A stretch of DNA of 64,000 nt from Streptomyces fungicidicus (GTDB lineage: Bacteria; Actinomycetota; Actinomycetes; Streptomycetales; Streptomycetaceae): positions 62,001-126,000 of the forward strand of contig NZ_CP023408.1 of NCBI RefSeq assembly GCF_003665435.1, in the 5' to 3' direction. Each line of letters opens with the position of its first letter. The first letter of the stretch is position 1. Below the pieces are notes generated by a model that worked only from the letters and a program-made list of their open reading frames with translations, searched no databases and was not told where the DNA came from. The position numbers and the translations under genes are program-made. This document shows, one piece after another, positions 25,671 to 35,817 of this stretch.

Positions 25671-26857
25671 GCGCCGCGCTCCTCGGCCGGCTCACCTCAC
25701 CCGCCGTGCGCACCCGTCTCGGGACGCTCGGCGGCGTCGCGATCCTCGCGGTACTGCTGTGGCGCCTGGACACCGGGCCGCTGCTGGAGGGGCTGCGCCG
25801 CATCGACGGGCCCGCACTGCTCGCGGGGCTCGGGATCGGGCTGGTGACCACCGTGTTCAGCGCCTGGCGGTGGGCGCTGGTGGCGCGCGGGATCGGGATC
25901 CGGCTGCCGCTGGGGGCGGCCGTCGCCGACTACTACCGTGCGCTGTTCCTCAACGCGGCGCTGCCCGGCGGGGTCCTCGGTGACGTCCACCGGGCGGTGC
26001 GACACGGGAGGAGCGCGGGGGACATGGGGCGGGGAGTGCGGGCGGTGGTGCTGGAGCGGACCGCCGGGCAGGTCGCGCTGTTCGCCGTCGGCGCGCTGGT
26101 GCTGGTGAGCATGCCCTCGCCGGTGCTGGGCGCGGTGCGGCAGGCCGTGCCGGTCGCCGGGCTCGGCCTGGTGGGAGCCTGTGCGGTGGTCCTGGCGGTG
26201 CGGATGAACCGGGCTCCGGGGCGGAAGGAGCGGGCCGGCGCGCGGCGGGGAGTGTTCGCCGAGGCGCGGGAAGCGCTGCTGTCGCGGCGCAACGCGCCCG
26301 GAGTGCTGGTCTCGTCCGTCGTGGTACTGGCCGGGTACGTCGGCATGTTCGTCCTCGCCGCGGACGTCGCCGGGGTGGGGGCGTCGGTGGGGGAGCTGCT
26401 GCCGCTCGCCGTGCTGGCGTTGCTGGCGATGGGGTTGCCGCTGAACGTCGGCGGGTGGGGGCCCCGGGAAGGCGTGACCGCCTGGGCGTTCGGGGCGGCG
26501 GGGCTGGGGGCGGGCCGGGGGCTGACCGTCGCGGTGGTGTACGGGGTGCTCAGTCTTGTGGCCAGTCTGCCGGGTGTGGTGGTGCTCGTCGGACGGTGGT
26601 GTGCGGGGGCGCGGGGCGGTGACCGTACTTTCCCCGGGCCCGCCGCCTCTTCTCTTCCCCACCCCGGGGGCGCTGCCCCCAAAACCCCGGCCGGCCTTCG
26701 GCCTTGTCCTCAAACGCCGGACGGGCCTGAATCAGCGGGCTCCCCGCTCAACAGGGAGAAGTACGGGGCGAAGGAATCCGTCAGGCTTTCCAGGAGTTTC
26801 TTGCCCTTTTCCGCCGAGGCCAGTGAAGGGCGGCCTATGACGCCGGAATCCGTGTAG
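25667..26857 (+). CDS. Lysyltransferase-flippase-like (UPF0104/AglD-type) membrane protein
   Basis: 396 residues with about seven to nine hydrophobic helices and the family pattern: WRLDTGPLLEGLRRIDGPAL, then WRWALVARGIGIRLPLGAAV, then YYRALFLNAALPGGVLGDV, then NVGGWGPREGVTAWAF. This matches the flippase half of lysyl-phosphatidylglycerol synthases, which occurs alone in many glycolipid loci and may translocate lipid-linked products. After about residue 320 the frame runs through a Streptomyces repeat (26,655-26,745) and into sequence antisense to the creatininase gene, so its last 75 residues look acquired and non-conserved. Confidence 0.8.
   Translation: MSAALLGRLTSPAVRTRLGTLGGVAILAVLLWRLDTGPLLEGLRRIDGPALLAGLGIGLVTTVFSAWRWALVARGIGIRLPLGAAVADYYRALFLNAALPGGVLGDVHRAVRHGRSAGDMGRGVRAVVLERTAGQVALFAVGALVLVSMPSPVLGAVRQAVPVAGLGLVGACAVVLAVRMNRAPGRKERAGARRGVFAEAREALLSRRNAPGVLVSSVVVLAGYVGMFVLAADVAGVGASVGELLPLAVLALLAMGLPLNVGGWGPREGVTAWAFGAAGLGAGRGLTVAVVYGVLSLVASLPGVVVLVGRWCAGARGGDRTFPGPAASSLPHPGGAAPKTPAGLRPCPQTPDGPESAGSPLNREKYGAKESVRLSRSFLPFSAEASEGRPMTPESV
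26655..26745. repeat. Streptomyces-type intergenic repeat
   Basis: Contains GGGGGCGCTGCCCCC (26,666-26,680) followed by a C-rich spacer and the sequence TTCGGCCTTGTCCTCAAACG (26,697-26,716) and CCGGACGGGC. This block is common between Streptomyces genes, normally after stop codons. Here it lies inside the open frame of the membrane-protein gene, which reads through it, and it reaches the 3' end of the opposing creatininase-family gene. Confidence 0.65.
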
Positions 26858-27501
26858 GCGGACATGCCGGAAGTGAGGAGATGACGCCGGTCGTCCGCGA
26901 TGTGATCGGAGGTCTCATAACCGGGGCGGAGCAATTCGGGGTGCGTGTGGAGAAGTATGGAGGTCTCGATTTCACCCGCGTGCATGTCGGTGAGGAGGGA
27001 CGTGGCGACGCCCGCTCGCACACGCGCCGTCTCCCAGTCCTCCGCGGCCGGGAACAGCGCCATGCGCTCGCCGCGGGCGGAGGACTCCTGAACCGCGTTG
27101 CCCAGGACGTAGTTGCCGCCGTGCCCGTTGACCAGCACCAGGGCGTCCACCCCCGACCGGCGGAGCGAGTCGGCGACGTCCCGTATCACCGCGTGCAGGG
27201 TCACCGAGGAGAGGGAGACGGTCCCCGGCCAGGCCGCGTGCTCGTGCGAGCAGGAGATCGTCACCGGAGGGAGGAGGTGCACCGGACGGGCGTCCGCAAT
27301 CGCCCGCGCGATCGCGCAGGCGACCAGGGTGTCGGTCGACAGGGGCAGGTACGGACCGTGCTGCTCGAAACTCCCCACGGGAAGTACCGCGATCTGCCGT
27401 GAGACGCCGGCTCCCCGATTCCGTACATCTTCTGTAGTATCCGCCGGCAACAGACCGTGCACCGGACCGTATGCCGCCGACCGCTTTTGCGAACCGCCCA
27501 T
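26710..27501 (-). CDS. Creatininase-family amidohydrolase (candidate FAPy deformylase)
   Basis: 263 residues from ATG at 27,501. Metal ligands of the creatininase/ArfB family are all present: E46 and H48 in GSFEQHGP, D57 in LSTDTLV, H127 in NGHGGN and E177 in DMHAGEIETS. Members hydrolyse creatinine or, in archaea (ArfB), the formamide of FAPy. It is divergent from a GTP cyclohydrolase II predicted to release FAPy, with only 42 bases between starts, so formamide removal is the likely job. Its last residues overlap the membrane-protein gene on the other strand by 148 bases. Confidence 0.85.
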   Translation of the reverse strand: MGGSQKRSAAYGPVHGLLPADTTEDVRNRGAGVSRQIAVLPVGSFEQHGPYLPLSTDTLVACAIARAIADARPVHLLPPVTISCSHEHAAWPGTVSLSSVTLHAVIRDVADSLRRSGVDALVLVNGHGGNYVLGNAVQESSARGERMALFPAAEDWETARVRAGVATSLLTDMHAGEIETSILLHTHPELLRPGYETSDHIADDRRHLLTSGMSAYTDSGVIGRPSLASAEKGKKLLESLTDSFAPYFSLLSGEPADSGPSGV

Positions 27502-27543
27502 AACTTTCACGGCCTTTCGTCTCTGCTTAGGAACCCGGGAATC
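27502..27543. promoter_or_regulatory. Very short divergent promoter region
   Basis: Only 42 bases separate the creatininase-family and cyclohydrolase start codons, so both promoters must overlap coding sequence or the transcripts are almost leaderless. An AGGAA stretch at 27,529-27,533 could serve the cyclohydrolase. No FMN-riboswitch-like structure can fit here. Confidence 0.5.
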
Positions 27544-28203
27544 ATGACACAAAAAGTAGGCGTACTCGGCAAGAAGTCTCCGCAGCGGACCGGTGTGGAA
27601 CGCGTCGTGAATGCGCCGCTGCCCACCGTGTACGGCGCGTTCCAGGCGATCGGCTACCTGGACCACGACCGCGGTGAGGAGCAAGTCGCCCTGGTCCACG
27701 GCGACCTCGGCGCGGAGGGTGTCCTCACCCGGCTGCACTCGGAGTGCCTGACCGGCGACGCCTTCGGCTCCCAGCACTGCGAGTGCGGCGACCAGCTGGC
27801 GTCGGCGCTGCGCGCGGTCGTCGCCGAAGGAGCGGGCGTGGTCGTCTACTTGAGAGGACACGAGGGCCGCGGGATCGGCCTGCTCGGCAAGCTGCGCGCG
27901 ATGGCCCTACAGGCGGAGGGACTGGACACCGTCGAGGCGAACCTCGCGCTGGGCCTGCCGGTGGACGCCCGCGACTACGGCGTCGCCGCCGGGATCCTCC
28001 AGGACCTGGGCGTGCGTTCGGTGCGGCTGATGTCCAACAACCCCCGCAAACGCGAGGCGTTGGTACGGCACGGCATCCAGGTCGCCGAGCAGGTGCCGCT
28101 GCTGATACCGCCGTGCGAGAACAACATCACCTATCTGCGCACCAAGCGGGAGCGGCTCGACCACAATCTGCCCCACCTGGACGCCGTGGCGCACCTGCCC
28201 TGA
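27544..28203 (+). CDS. ribA: GTP cyclohydrolase II paralogue with Met120 (predicted FAPy-forming)
   Basis: 219 residues. Zinc ligands C68, C79 and C81 are in ECLTGDAFGSQHCECGD; the GTP-handling motif RGHEGRGIGLLGKLRA and VRLMSNNPRKREAL are typical of RibA. At position 120 the usual Tyr of RAYALQ is Met (RAMALQ). In the S. coelicolor paralogue SCO6655 the same Met, as I recall from published work, makes the enzyme stop at the formylated intermediate FAPy instead of the riboflavin precursor. So this is probably not the housekeeping riboflavin enzyme. It faces the amidohydrolase that could remove the formyl group. Start ATG at 27,544. Confidence 0.9.
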   Translation: MTQKVGVLGKKSPQRTGVERVVNAPLPTVYGAFQAIGYLDHDRGEEQVALVHGDLGAEGVLTRLHSECLTGDAFGSQHCECGDQLASALRAVVAEGAGVVVYLRGHEGRGIGLLGKLRAMALQAEGLDTVEANLALGLPVDARDYGVAAGILQDLGVRSVRLMSNNPRKREALVRHGIQVAEQVPLLIPPCENNITYLRTKRERLDHNLPHLDAVAHLP

Positions 28204-28206
28204 CGG

Positions 28207-29436
28207 TCAGTCCGTCAGCGCCTCGTGCACCAGCCGCCTGAGGTCGCGGAAGACGGTGTGGGAGCCCCTGGGCCGCACCTGCGTGTGGAACTGCACGGTC
28301 AGGTCGCGGCCGGGGTCGACCCAGAACGTGGTCGTGGCGACCCCGCTCCAGCCGAAGCTGCCGAGACCGGACGGGACCTGCGTACGGGACGGGTCGACGA
28401 CGACCGAGACGCCGAGGCCGAAGCCGACCCCGTCGTTGCCCGGCTGGTCGTGGGCGGGCCGGCTGCCGAAGGCGCGCAGATCGGCGCCGCCGGGGAGGTG
28501 GTTGCGGGTCATCAGGTCCACGGTGCCGGCGGCGAGCAGACGGGTGCCGTCGAGTTCGCCGCGCCGGCGCAGCAGTTCCATGAAGCGGTGCCAGTCGTGC
28601 GCGGAGGCCACCATGCCGCCGCTGCCGGACAGGAACCGGGGCCGGCCCCGCAGCGGCAGTCCCGCGATCGGTTCGATTCCGCCGCCCTCGGACTCCCCGT
28701 ACAACTCCGCGAGCCGCTCCGCCTGCTCGTCGCTCACCCGGAACCCGGCGTCCGCCATGCCGAGCGGCCGGAAGACCCGTTCGGCGAGGAACACGTCGAG
28801 CGGACGGCCCGACACGACCTCGATGATCCGGCCGAGCACGTTCGAGGCGACCGAGTAGTTCCACTGCGTCCCCGGATCGAACTGCAGCGGCAGGCCCGCG
28901 TACACCTCGGTCGTCCCCGCGAGGTCCGTGCCCGGCGCCACCGACGACTCCAGCCCGGCCGCCCGGTACAGCGCGTCGACGGGATGGGCGTGGTAGAAGG
29001 CGAACGTCAGACCGGCGGTGTGCGTCATCAGATGCCGCACCAGGAGCGGGCCGGCCGCCGGACGGGTCCGCACCCCGTCGCCGGAGCCGCTCTCGTACAC
29101 GCGCGGTCGCGCGAACGCCGGCAGATGACGGCTCACCGGATCGTCCAGTGACAGCTGGCCCTCCTCCACCAGCATCAGCGCGGCCACCGCCGTCACCGGC
29201 TTGGTCATGGAGTAGATCCGCCACAGCGTGTCGCTCTCCACGGGCAGCCCGGCCGCGACGTCCCGCGCCCCGTACGCCGTGAGGTGCGCGACGCGTCCGC
29301 CCCGCGCGACGGCGACCAGGAACCCGGGCAGCCGTCCGTCGTCGGCCAGGCGGGTGAAATGCCGGTCCAGCCGCTCCAGCGCACCCGCGTCCAGCCCGGC
29401 CTCCGCCGGATCGGCCTCCTGCCGCAGCACTGTCAT
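28207..29436 (-). CDS. Serine beta-lactamase-like hydrolase (class C / EstB type)
   Basis: 409 residues from ATG at 29,436 with a GGGAGAG site. The SxxK motif is SMTK in RIYSMTKPVTAVAALMLVEE, the Tyr motif is WNYSVASNVLG, and a GFGWSGVAT sequence stands in the place of the KTG box. This fits the penicillin-binding-protein-like esterases rather than true beta-lactamases. There is no signal peptide, so it probably acts in the cytoplasm on an ester or amide. It is convergent with and three bases from the cyclohydrolase, but nothing ties it to that pathway. Confidence 0.88.
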   Translation of the reverse strand: MTVLRQEADPAEAGLDAGALERLDRHFTRLADDGRLPGFLVAVARGGRVAHLTAYGARDVAAGLPVESDTLWRIYSMTKPVTAVAALMLVEEGQLSLDDPVSRHLPAFARPRVYESGSGDGVRTRPAAGPLLVRHLMTHTAGLTFAFYHAHPVDALYRAAGLESSVAPGTDLAGTTEVYAGLPLQFDPGTQWNYSVASNVLGRIIEVVSGRPLDVFLAERVFRPLGMADAGFRVSDEQAERLAELYGESEGGGIEPIAGLPLRGRPRFLSGSGGMVASAHDWHRFMELLRRRGELDGTRLLAAGTVDLMTRNHLPGGADLRAFGSRPAHDQPGNDGVGFGLGVSVVVDPSRTQVPSGLGSFGWSGVATTTFWVDPGRDLTVQFHTQVRPRGSHTVFRDLRRLVHEALTD

Positions 29437-29484
29437 CGCTCTCCCAGGGGGAACACCGGCCCGGTGCGGACCGTTGATCGAGTC

Positions 29485-29931
29485 ATGACCCAGGACGCCG
29501 AACAGAACGCACTGCTCGCCCTGCTCTCCGAGGGGAACGGCGGCGTGCTCGTCACCCTGAAACGCGACGGGCGGCCCCAGCTGTCGAACGTCACACACGC
29601 CTACTACCCCGATGAGCGCGTCATCCGCGTCTCGCTCACCGACGACCGGGCCAAGACCCGCAACCTGCGGCGGGACGACCGGGCCTCCTACCACGTCACC
29701 ACCCCGGACCGGTGGGCCTACACCGTGGCCGAGGGCACCGCCGACCTGTCACCCGTCGCGGACGACCCCTACGACGAGACCGTGGAGGAGCTCATCCGGC
29801 TGTACCGCGACGCCAACGGCGAGCACCCCGACTGGGACGACTACCGCGCCGCGATGGTCCGCGACCGGCGGCTGGTGCTCCGGCTCCGGGTGGAACGGGC
29901 GTACGGCATCCCGCGCGGCGCCGGCGCATAG
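29485..29931 (+). CDS. PPOX-class F420-dependent oxidoreductase
   Basis: 148 residues, the usual size of the split-barrel flavin/F420 family. Typical sequence: LLSEGNGGVLVTLKRDGRPQ, LSNVTHAYYPDERVIRVSLT, KTRNLRRDDRASYHVTTPDR and VEGTADLS-like AEGTADLSPVADDP. Actinobacterial members use the deazaflavin F420 to reduce enones, biliverdin or similar compounds; the substrate here is unknown. ATG at 29,485 is 48 bases from the divergent serine-hydrolase start. Confidence 0.85.
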   Translation: MTQDAEQNALLALLSEGNGGVLVTLKRDGRPQLSNVTHAYYPDERVIRVSLTDDRAKTRNLRRDDRASYHVTTPDRWAYTVAEGTADLSPVADDPYDETVEELIRLYRDANGEHPDWDDYRAAMVRDRRLVLRLRVERAYGIPRGAGA

Positions 29932-29958
29932 CGCACCGGCCGCCGCGCGGCGGCCGGA

Positions 29959-32352
<2,394 letters not shown>

Positions 32353-32537
32353 CGTTCTCCATCCGTCGGGCGGGTGCCGCGTCCGCGGCCCCCGCCGGCG
32401 TTCCCCTGTACGGCCCGTCGGGCATGTGCCGCCCGCGCTGTGGCGCCAAGGCTAGGCTAGGCGGGCGGCGGTCACCTGCGCTTCTCCATTCCTGACCACG
32501 TGCCCGGCCGCTCGGGGAACGCCTCCGGGGCGGCGGA

Positions 32538-33896
32538 TCAGGCCGTCACCTTCTCCGTCCGCTCCGCGCCCTCGCCCGCGGCGCGTTCGCCGAGCCGCTC
32601 GGTGGGGACCAGACGGGTCTCGCGGGCCGTGACCGCCGCGATGACCGGGGGCACGCACAGCGCCGCCGTGAACAGGGCCACCGCCGTCCAGTCGTCGCCG
32701 TCCGGGCCGGCGATCCGCGCGGCGAAGGTGACCGCGAACCCGGCGACCGCGAAGCCGATCTGGGTGCCGATGGCCACACCGGAGAGGCGGACCCTGGTCG
32801 GGAACATCTCGCCGTAGAAGGACGGCCACACGCCGTTCGCGGCGCTGTAGACGACACCGAAGGCGAGGATCCCGAGGAGCATGACGAGCGGGTAGCTGCC
32901 GGTGGAGATCGCCCACAGGTAGAGGAACATCGTCACCGCGCTGCCGGCCGCTCCGGCCAGATAGACGGGACGGCGGCCCACCCGGTCGGAGAGCGCGGCC
33001 CACAGGGGGATCGCGGCCAGCGCGACGACGTTGGCCAGCGCCGCCACCCACAGCATCGACGAGCGGGACATGCCGACCGCGTCACTGGTGGCGTACGCCA
33101 GCGCCCACACGGTGAAGATGGTGCTGACCGAGGCGATCAGCGCGCCGGCGACCACCCTCAGCACGTCCGCCCAGTGGTCGCGCGCCAGCACCACCAGCGG
33201 CATCCGCACGACGCCTTCGGTGGCGGTCTGCTGGGCGAAGGCCGGTGTCTCGTCCAGCCTGCGGCGGATGACGTACCCCACGACGGCGACCGCGACGCTC
33301 AGCCAGAACGGCACCCGCCAGCCCCAGGACAGCAGCTGCTCCTCGGGCAGCGCGGCGACCGGGATGAAGACCAGGGTGGCCAGCAGCTGGCCGCCCTGTG
33401 TGCCGCTGAGCGTGAAGCTGGTGAAGAAGCCCCGCCGGTCCGGTGGCGCGTGTTCCAGGGTCATGGAGTTGGCGCTGGCCTGTTCGCCGGCGGCCGAGAC
33501 GCCCTGCAGCACCCGGCACAGCACCAGCAGGACGGGGGCAAGGGTGCCGACCTGGTCGCGGGTGGGCAGACAGCCGATGAGGAAGGTCGACAGACCCATC
33601 AGCATCAGCGTGAAGACCATGATCTTCTTGCGGCCGAGCCGGTCCCCGACGTGCCCGAGGAAGAGCGCGCCGATCGGCCGCGCCGCGTACGCGACACCGA
33701 ACGTGGCCAGTGACAGCAGGGTCGCGGTGGCCGGGTCGGAGTCGTCGAAGAAGACCTCCGGGAAGATCAGCGCGGCCGCGCTGCCGTAGATGAAGAAGTC
33801 GTAGTACTCCAGCGCGCTGCCGATCCAGGCCGCGGTCGCGGCCTGCTTCGGCTGGCCGGGCGGGGAGGCGTCGCGGGGCGGTGCGGGGACGGACAC
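32538..33896 (-). CDS. MHS-family MFS transporter (shikimate/quinate-type)
   Basis: 452 residues, twelve predicted membrane helices. MHS-family signatures: SALEYYDFFIYGSAAALIFP near the N-terminus and GHVGDRLGRKKIMVFTLMLM in loop 2-3, with a second GRR motif in DRVGRRPVYL. MHS proteins are proton symporters for shikimate, alpha-ketoglutarate, proline betaine and protocatechuate-type acids. Given the neighbouring shikimate dehydrogenase and dehydroshikimate dehydratase, uptake of shikimate or quinate is likely. GTG start at 33,896 with AAGGAG. A 24-bp operator-like palindrome lies 68 bases upstream. Confidence 0.88.
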   Translation of the reverse strand: MSVPAPPRDASPPGQPKQAATAAWIGSALEYYDFFIYGSAAALIFPEVFFDDSDPATATLLSLATFGVAYAARPIGALFLGHVGDRLGRKKIMVFTLMLMGLSTFLIGCLPTRDQVGTLAPVLLVLCRVLQGVSAAGEQASANSMTLEHAPPDRRGFFTSFTLSGTQGGQLLATLVFIPVAALPEEQLLSWGWRVPFWLSVAVAVVGYVIRRRLDETPAFAQQTATEGVVRMPLVVLARDHWADVLRVVAGALIASVSTIFTVWALAYATSDAVGMSRSSMLWVAALANVVALAAIPLWAALSDRVGRRPVYLAGAAGSAVTMFLYLWAISTGSYPLVMLLGILAFGVVYSAANGVWPSFYGEMFPTRVRLSGVAIGTQIGFAVAGFAVTFAARIAGPDGDDWTAVALFTAALCVPPVIAAVTARETRLVPTERLGERAAGEGAERTEKVTA

Positions 33897-33963
33897 GGCG
33901 TGCTCCTTCGGGGGAACTCCACGGCGGTGCGCGGAGGACGAGCGGAGGGGATGTGCCGATGCG

Positions 33964-33987
33964 CTAATTAACCCACTGGATAGTTAG
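33964..33987. promoter_or_regulatory. TetR-type operator before the MHS transporter
   Basis: 24-bp imperfect palindrome with ends CTAATTAAC and GTTAG; its complement begins CTAAC and ends ATTAG, exactly as the element at 34,841-34,864. Equal length and equal ends point to the same regulator, the TetR protein encoded between them. Confidence 0.6.
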
Positions 33988-34074
33988 TCGCGGCTGGGTA
34001 CGGATGCTGCGCCCGGTCGCCCGCACTGTCAAGGGGTCGCGTCGTGCCGGCCGGTCCGCGTGCGGTCCGCGGGC

Positions 34075-34740
34075 TCAGTCCGCCGCGCGTTCCGCCGTCA
34101 GATAGGCGATCACCATGTCGCCCAGCATCGTCCGGTAGTGCTCGCGCCGGGCCGGGTCCACCAGGTCGCGGCCGAACAGCGCGCCGAAGGTGTGCCGGTT
34201 GGACACCCGGAAGAAGCAGAACGAGCTGATCATCGCGTGCAGGTCGACGGCGTCGACGTCGGCCGTGAACAGCCCCGACTCCTGCCCGGCCGCGAGGATC
34301 CGGCGGATCACGTCCAGCGCGGGCGAGCCCATCCGGCCCAGTTCCTCGGAGGCCGTGATGTGCTCCGCGCCGTGGATGTTCTCGATGCTCACCAGGCGGA
34401 TGAAGTCCGGGTGGCGCTCGTGGTGGTCGAAGGTCACCTCGGCCAGCCGCCGGATGGCCGCCACCGGGTCCAGGTGCCCCACGTCCAGCTGCTGCTCGGC
34501 CTCCCGGATCACCCCGTACGCGCGCTCCAGCACGGCCGTGAACAGCCGCTCCTTGCCGCCGAAGTAGTAGTAGATCATCCGCTTGGTGGTGCGGGTGCGG
34601 GCGGCGATCTCGTCGACGCGGGCGCCGTCGTAGCCGGCCCGGGCGAACTCCTGTGTCGCCACGTCGAGGATCTCGGCCCTGGTGCGGGCGGCGTCACGGA
34701 TGCGCTCGCCGGGCCGTGCCGGTTCTTCGACGCTGGTCAT
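34075..34740 (-). CDS. TetR-family regulator of the shikimate block
   Basis: 221 residues. The N-terminal helix-turn-helix is clear: RAEILDVATQEFARAGYDGA, RVDEIAARTRTTKRMIYYYF and GGKERLFTAVLERAY. The C-terminal ligand domain (TetR_C type with VTFDHHERHPDFIRLVSIEN) is of the kind found with aromatic-acid catabolism. It lies between the MHS transporter and the dehydrogenase, and each has a 24-bp element with CTAAC/ATTAG ends, so it likely represses both and responds to shikimate, quinate or protocatechuate. ATG at 34,740 has AAGGGA. Confidence 0.88.
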   Translation of the reverse strand: MTSVEEPARPGERIRDAARTRAEILDVATQEFARAGYDGARVDEIAARTRTTKRMIYYYFGGKERLFTAVLERAYGVIREAEQQLDVGHLDPVAAIRRLAEVTFDHHERHPDFIRLVSIENIHGAEHITASEELGRMGSPALDVIRRILAAGQESGLFTADVDAVDLHAMISSFCFFRVSNRHTFGALFGRDLVDPARREHYRTMLGDMVIAYLTAERAAD

Positions 34741-34840
34741 CGGGTCCCTTCGGGCCGAGGGGTGCAGTGCCGGTGATTCTAGGAGCAGGCACGCGCCCCG
34801 CCCGACGGGTCTTCCCGGAGGGCCGCCGCGGCTGATATAG

Positions 34841-34864
34841 CTAACGTACTAGTTCGTACATTAG
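34841..34864. promoter_or_regulatory. TetR-type operator before the shikimate dehydrogenase
   Basis: Inverted repeat CTAACGTAC (34,841-34,849) and GTACATTAG (34,856-34,864) around TAGTTC, 8 of 9 bases paired. It ends 23 bases before the start codon of the dehydrogenase and lies between it and the divergent TetR gene, so it could control both. Confidence 0.65.
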
Positions 34865-34887
34865 TGAGCCGCCTCTGGAGGTCCGCG

Positions 34888-35775
34888 GTGCTCAAGGACT
34901 CGTATCTCGTCGGGCTGATCGGCTCCGGCATCGGCCCGTCGCTCAGCCCCGCGCTGCACGAGCGGGAGGCCGCACGACAGGGCCTGCGCTGTCTGTACCG
35001 GCTCCTCGACCTCGACACGATCGGCGTCCCGCCCGAGGCGGTGGGCGAACTGCTGCGCGCCGCCCGGCTGCTCGGCTTCGACGGGCTCAACATCACCCAC
35101 CCGTGCAAGCGGCTCGTCGTCGAGCACCTGGACGCCCTCGACCCGCGGGCCGAGGCCCTCGGCGCGGTCAACACCGTGGTCTTCGACGGCGGACGCGCGG
35201 TCGGCCACAACACGGACGTGACCGGCTTCGCCACCGCCTTCGCCCGCGGCCTGCCCGACGCCCCGCTGGAGCGGGTCGTGCAGCTCGGCGCGGGAGGCGC
35301 GGGGGCGGCCGTCGCGCACGCCACGCTCACCCTCGGCGCCGAACGGGTCACCGTCGTGGACGCGCTGCCCGAGCGGGCCGACGGCCTCGCAGCCTCGCTG
35401 AACAGGAGCTTCGGGCCGGGTCGCGCCGCCGCCGCGGCCCCGGACCGGCTGCCGGAACTGCTCGCCGCCGCCGACGGGGGCGGCGGCCTCGTGCACGCCA
35501 CTCCCACCGGCATGGCCGCCCACCCCGGCCTGCCGCTGCCCGCCGGGCTGCTGCACCCCGGACTGTGGGTCGCCGAGGTCGTCTACCGCCCGCTGGAGAC
35601 GGAGCTGCTGCGCGCCGCCCGCGCGGCGGGCTGCGCCACGCTCGACGGCGGCGGCATGGCCGCCTTCCAGGCAGCGGACGCGTTCCGCCTGTTCACCGGG
35701 CGGGAACCCGACAGCGCGCGGATGCTCGCCGACCTCACCGAGCTGACCGGCGGCGCCGTCGGGGCGCCGCAGTAG
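34888..35775 (+). CDS. Shikimate/quinate dehydrogenase (AroE-type)
   Basis: 295 residues from GTG at 34,888, chosen because GGAGG lies six bases before it; an upstream in-frame GTG at 34,864 overlaps the operator. Substrate-binding residues sit in IGPSLSPALHE (the SxS pair) and GLNITHPCKRLV, where K is the catalytic lysine, and in GHNTDVTGF (catalytic Asp). The Rossmann part has QLGAGGAGAAVAHA. The function is oxidation of shikimate (and perhaps quinate) to 3-dehydroshikimate; being next to a catabolic dehydratase it is probably degradative and not the biosynthetic AroE. Confidence 0.9.
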   Translation: MLKDSYLVGLIGSGIGPSLSPALHEREAARQGLRCLYRLLDLDTIGVPPEAVGELLRAARLLGFDGLNITHPCKRLVVEHLDALDPRAEALGAVNTVVFDGGRAVGHNTDVTGFATAFARGLPDAPLERVVQLGAGGAGAAVAHATLTLGAERVTVVDALPERADGLAASLNRSFGPGRAAAAAPDRLPELLAAADGGGGLVHATPTGMAAHPGLPLPAGLLHPGLWVAEVVYRPLETELLRAARAAGCATLDGGGMAAFQAADAFRLFTGREPDSARMLADLTELTGGAVGAPQ

Positions 35776-35817
35776 ACCGAGAGACCGAGAAGCCCCACGG
35801 AAGCAAGAGGTACCGAC

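Noticed and set aside
27502..27543. FMN riboswitch before the cyclohydrolase II
   Set aside because: Only 42 bases are available, too short for an RFN element.
28207..29436. Antibiotic-resistance beta-lactamase
   Set aside because: No signal peptide and no KTG box; fits esterase-type serine hydrolases better.
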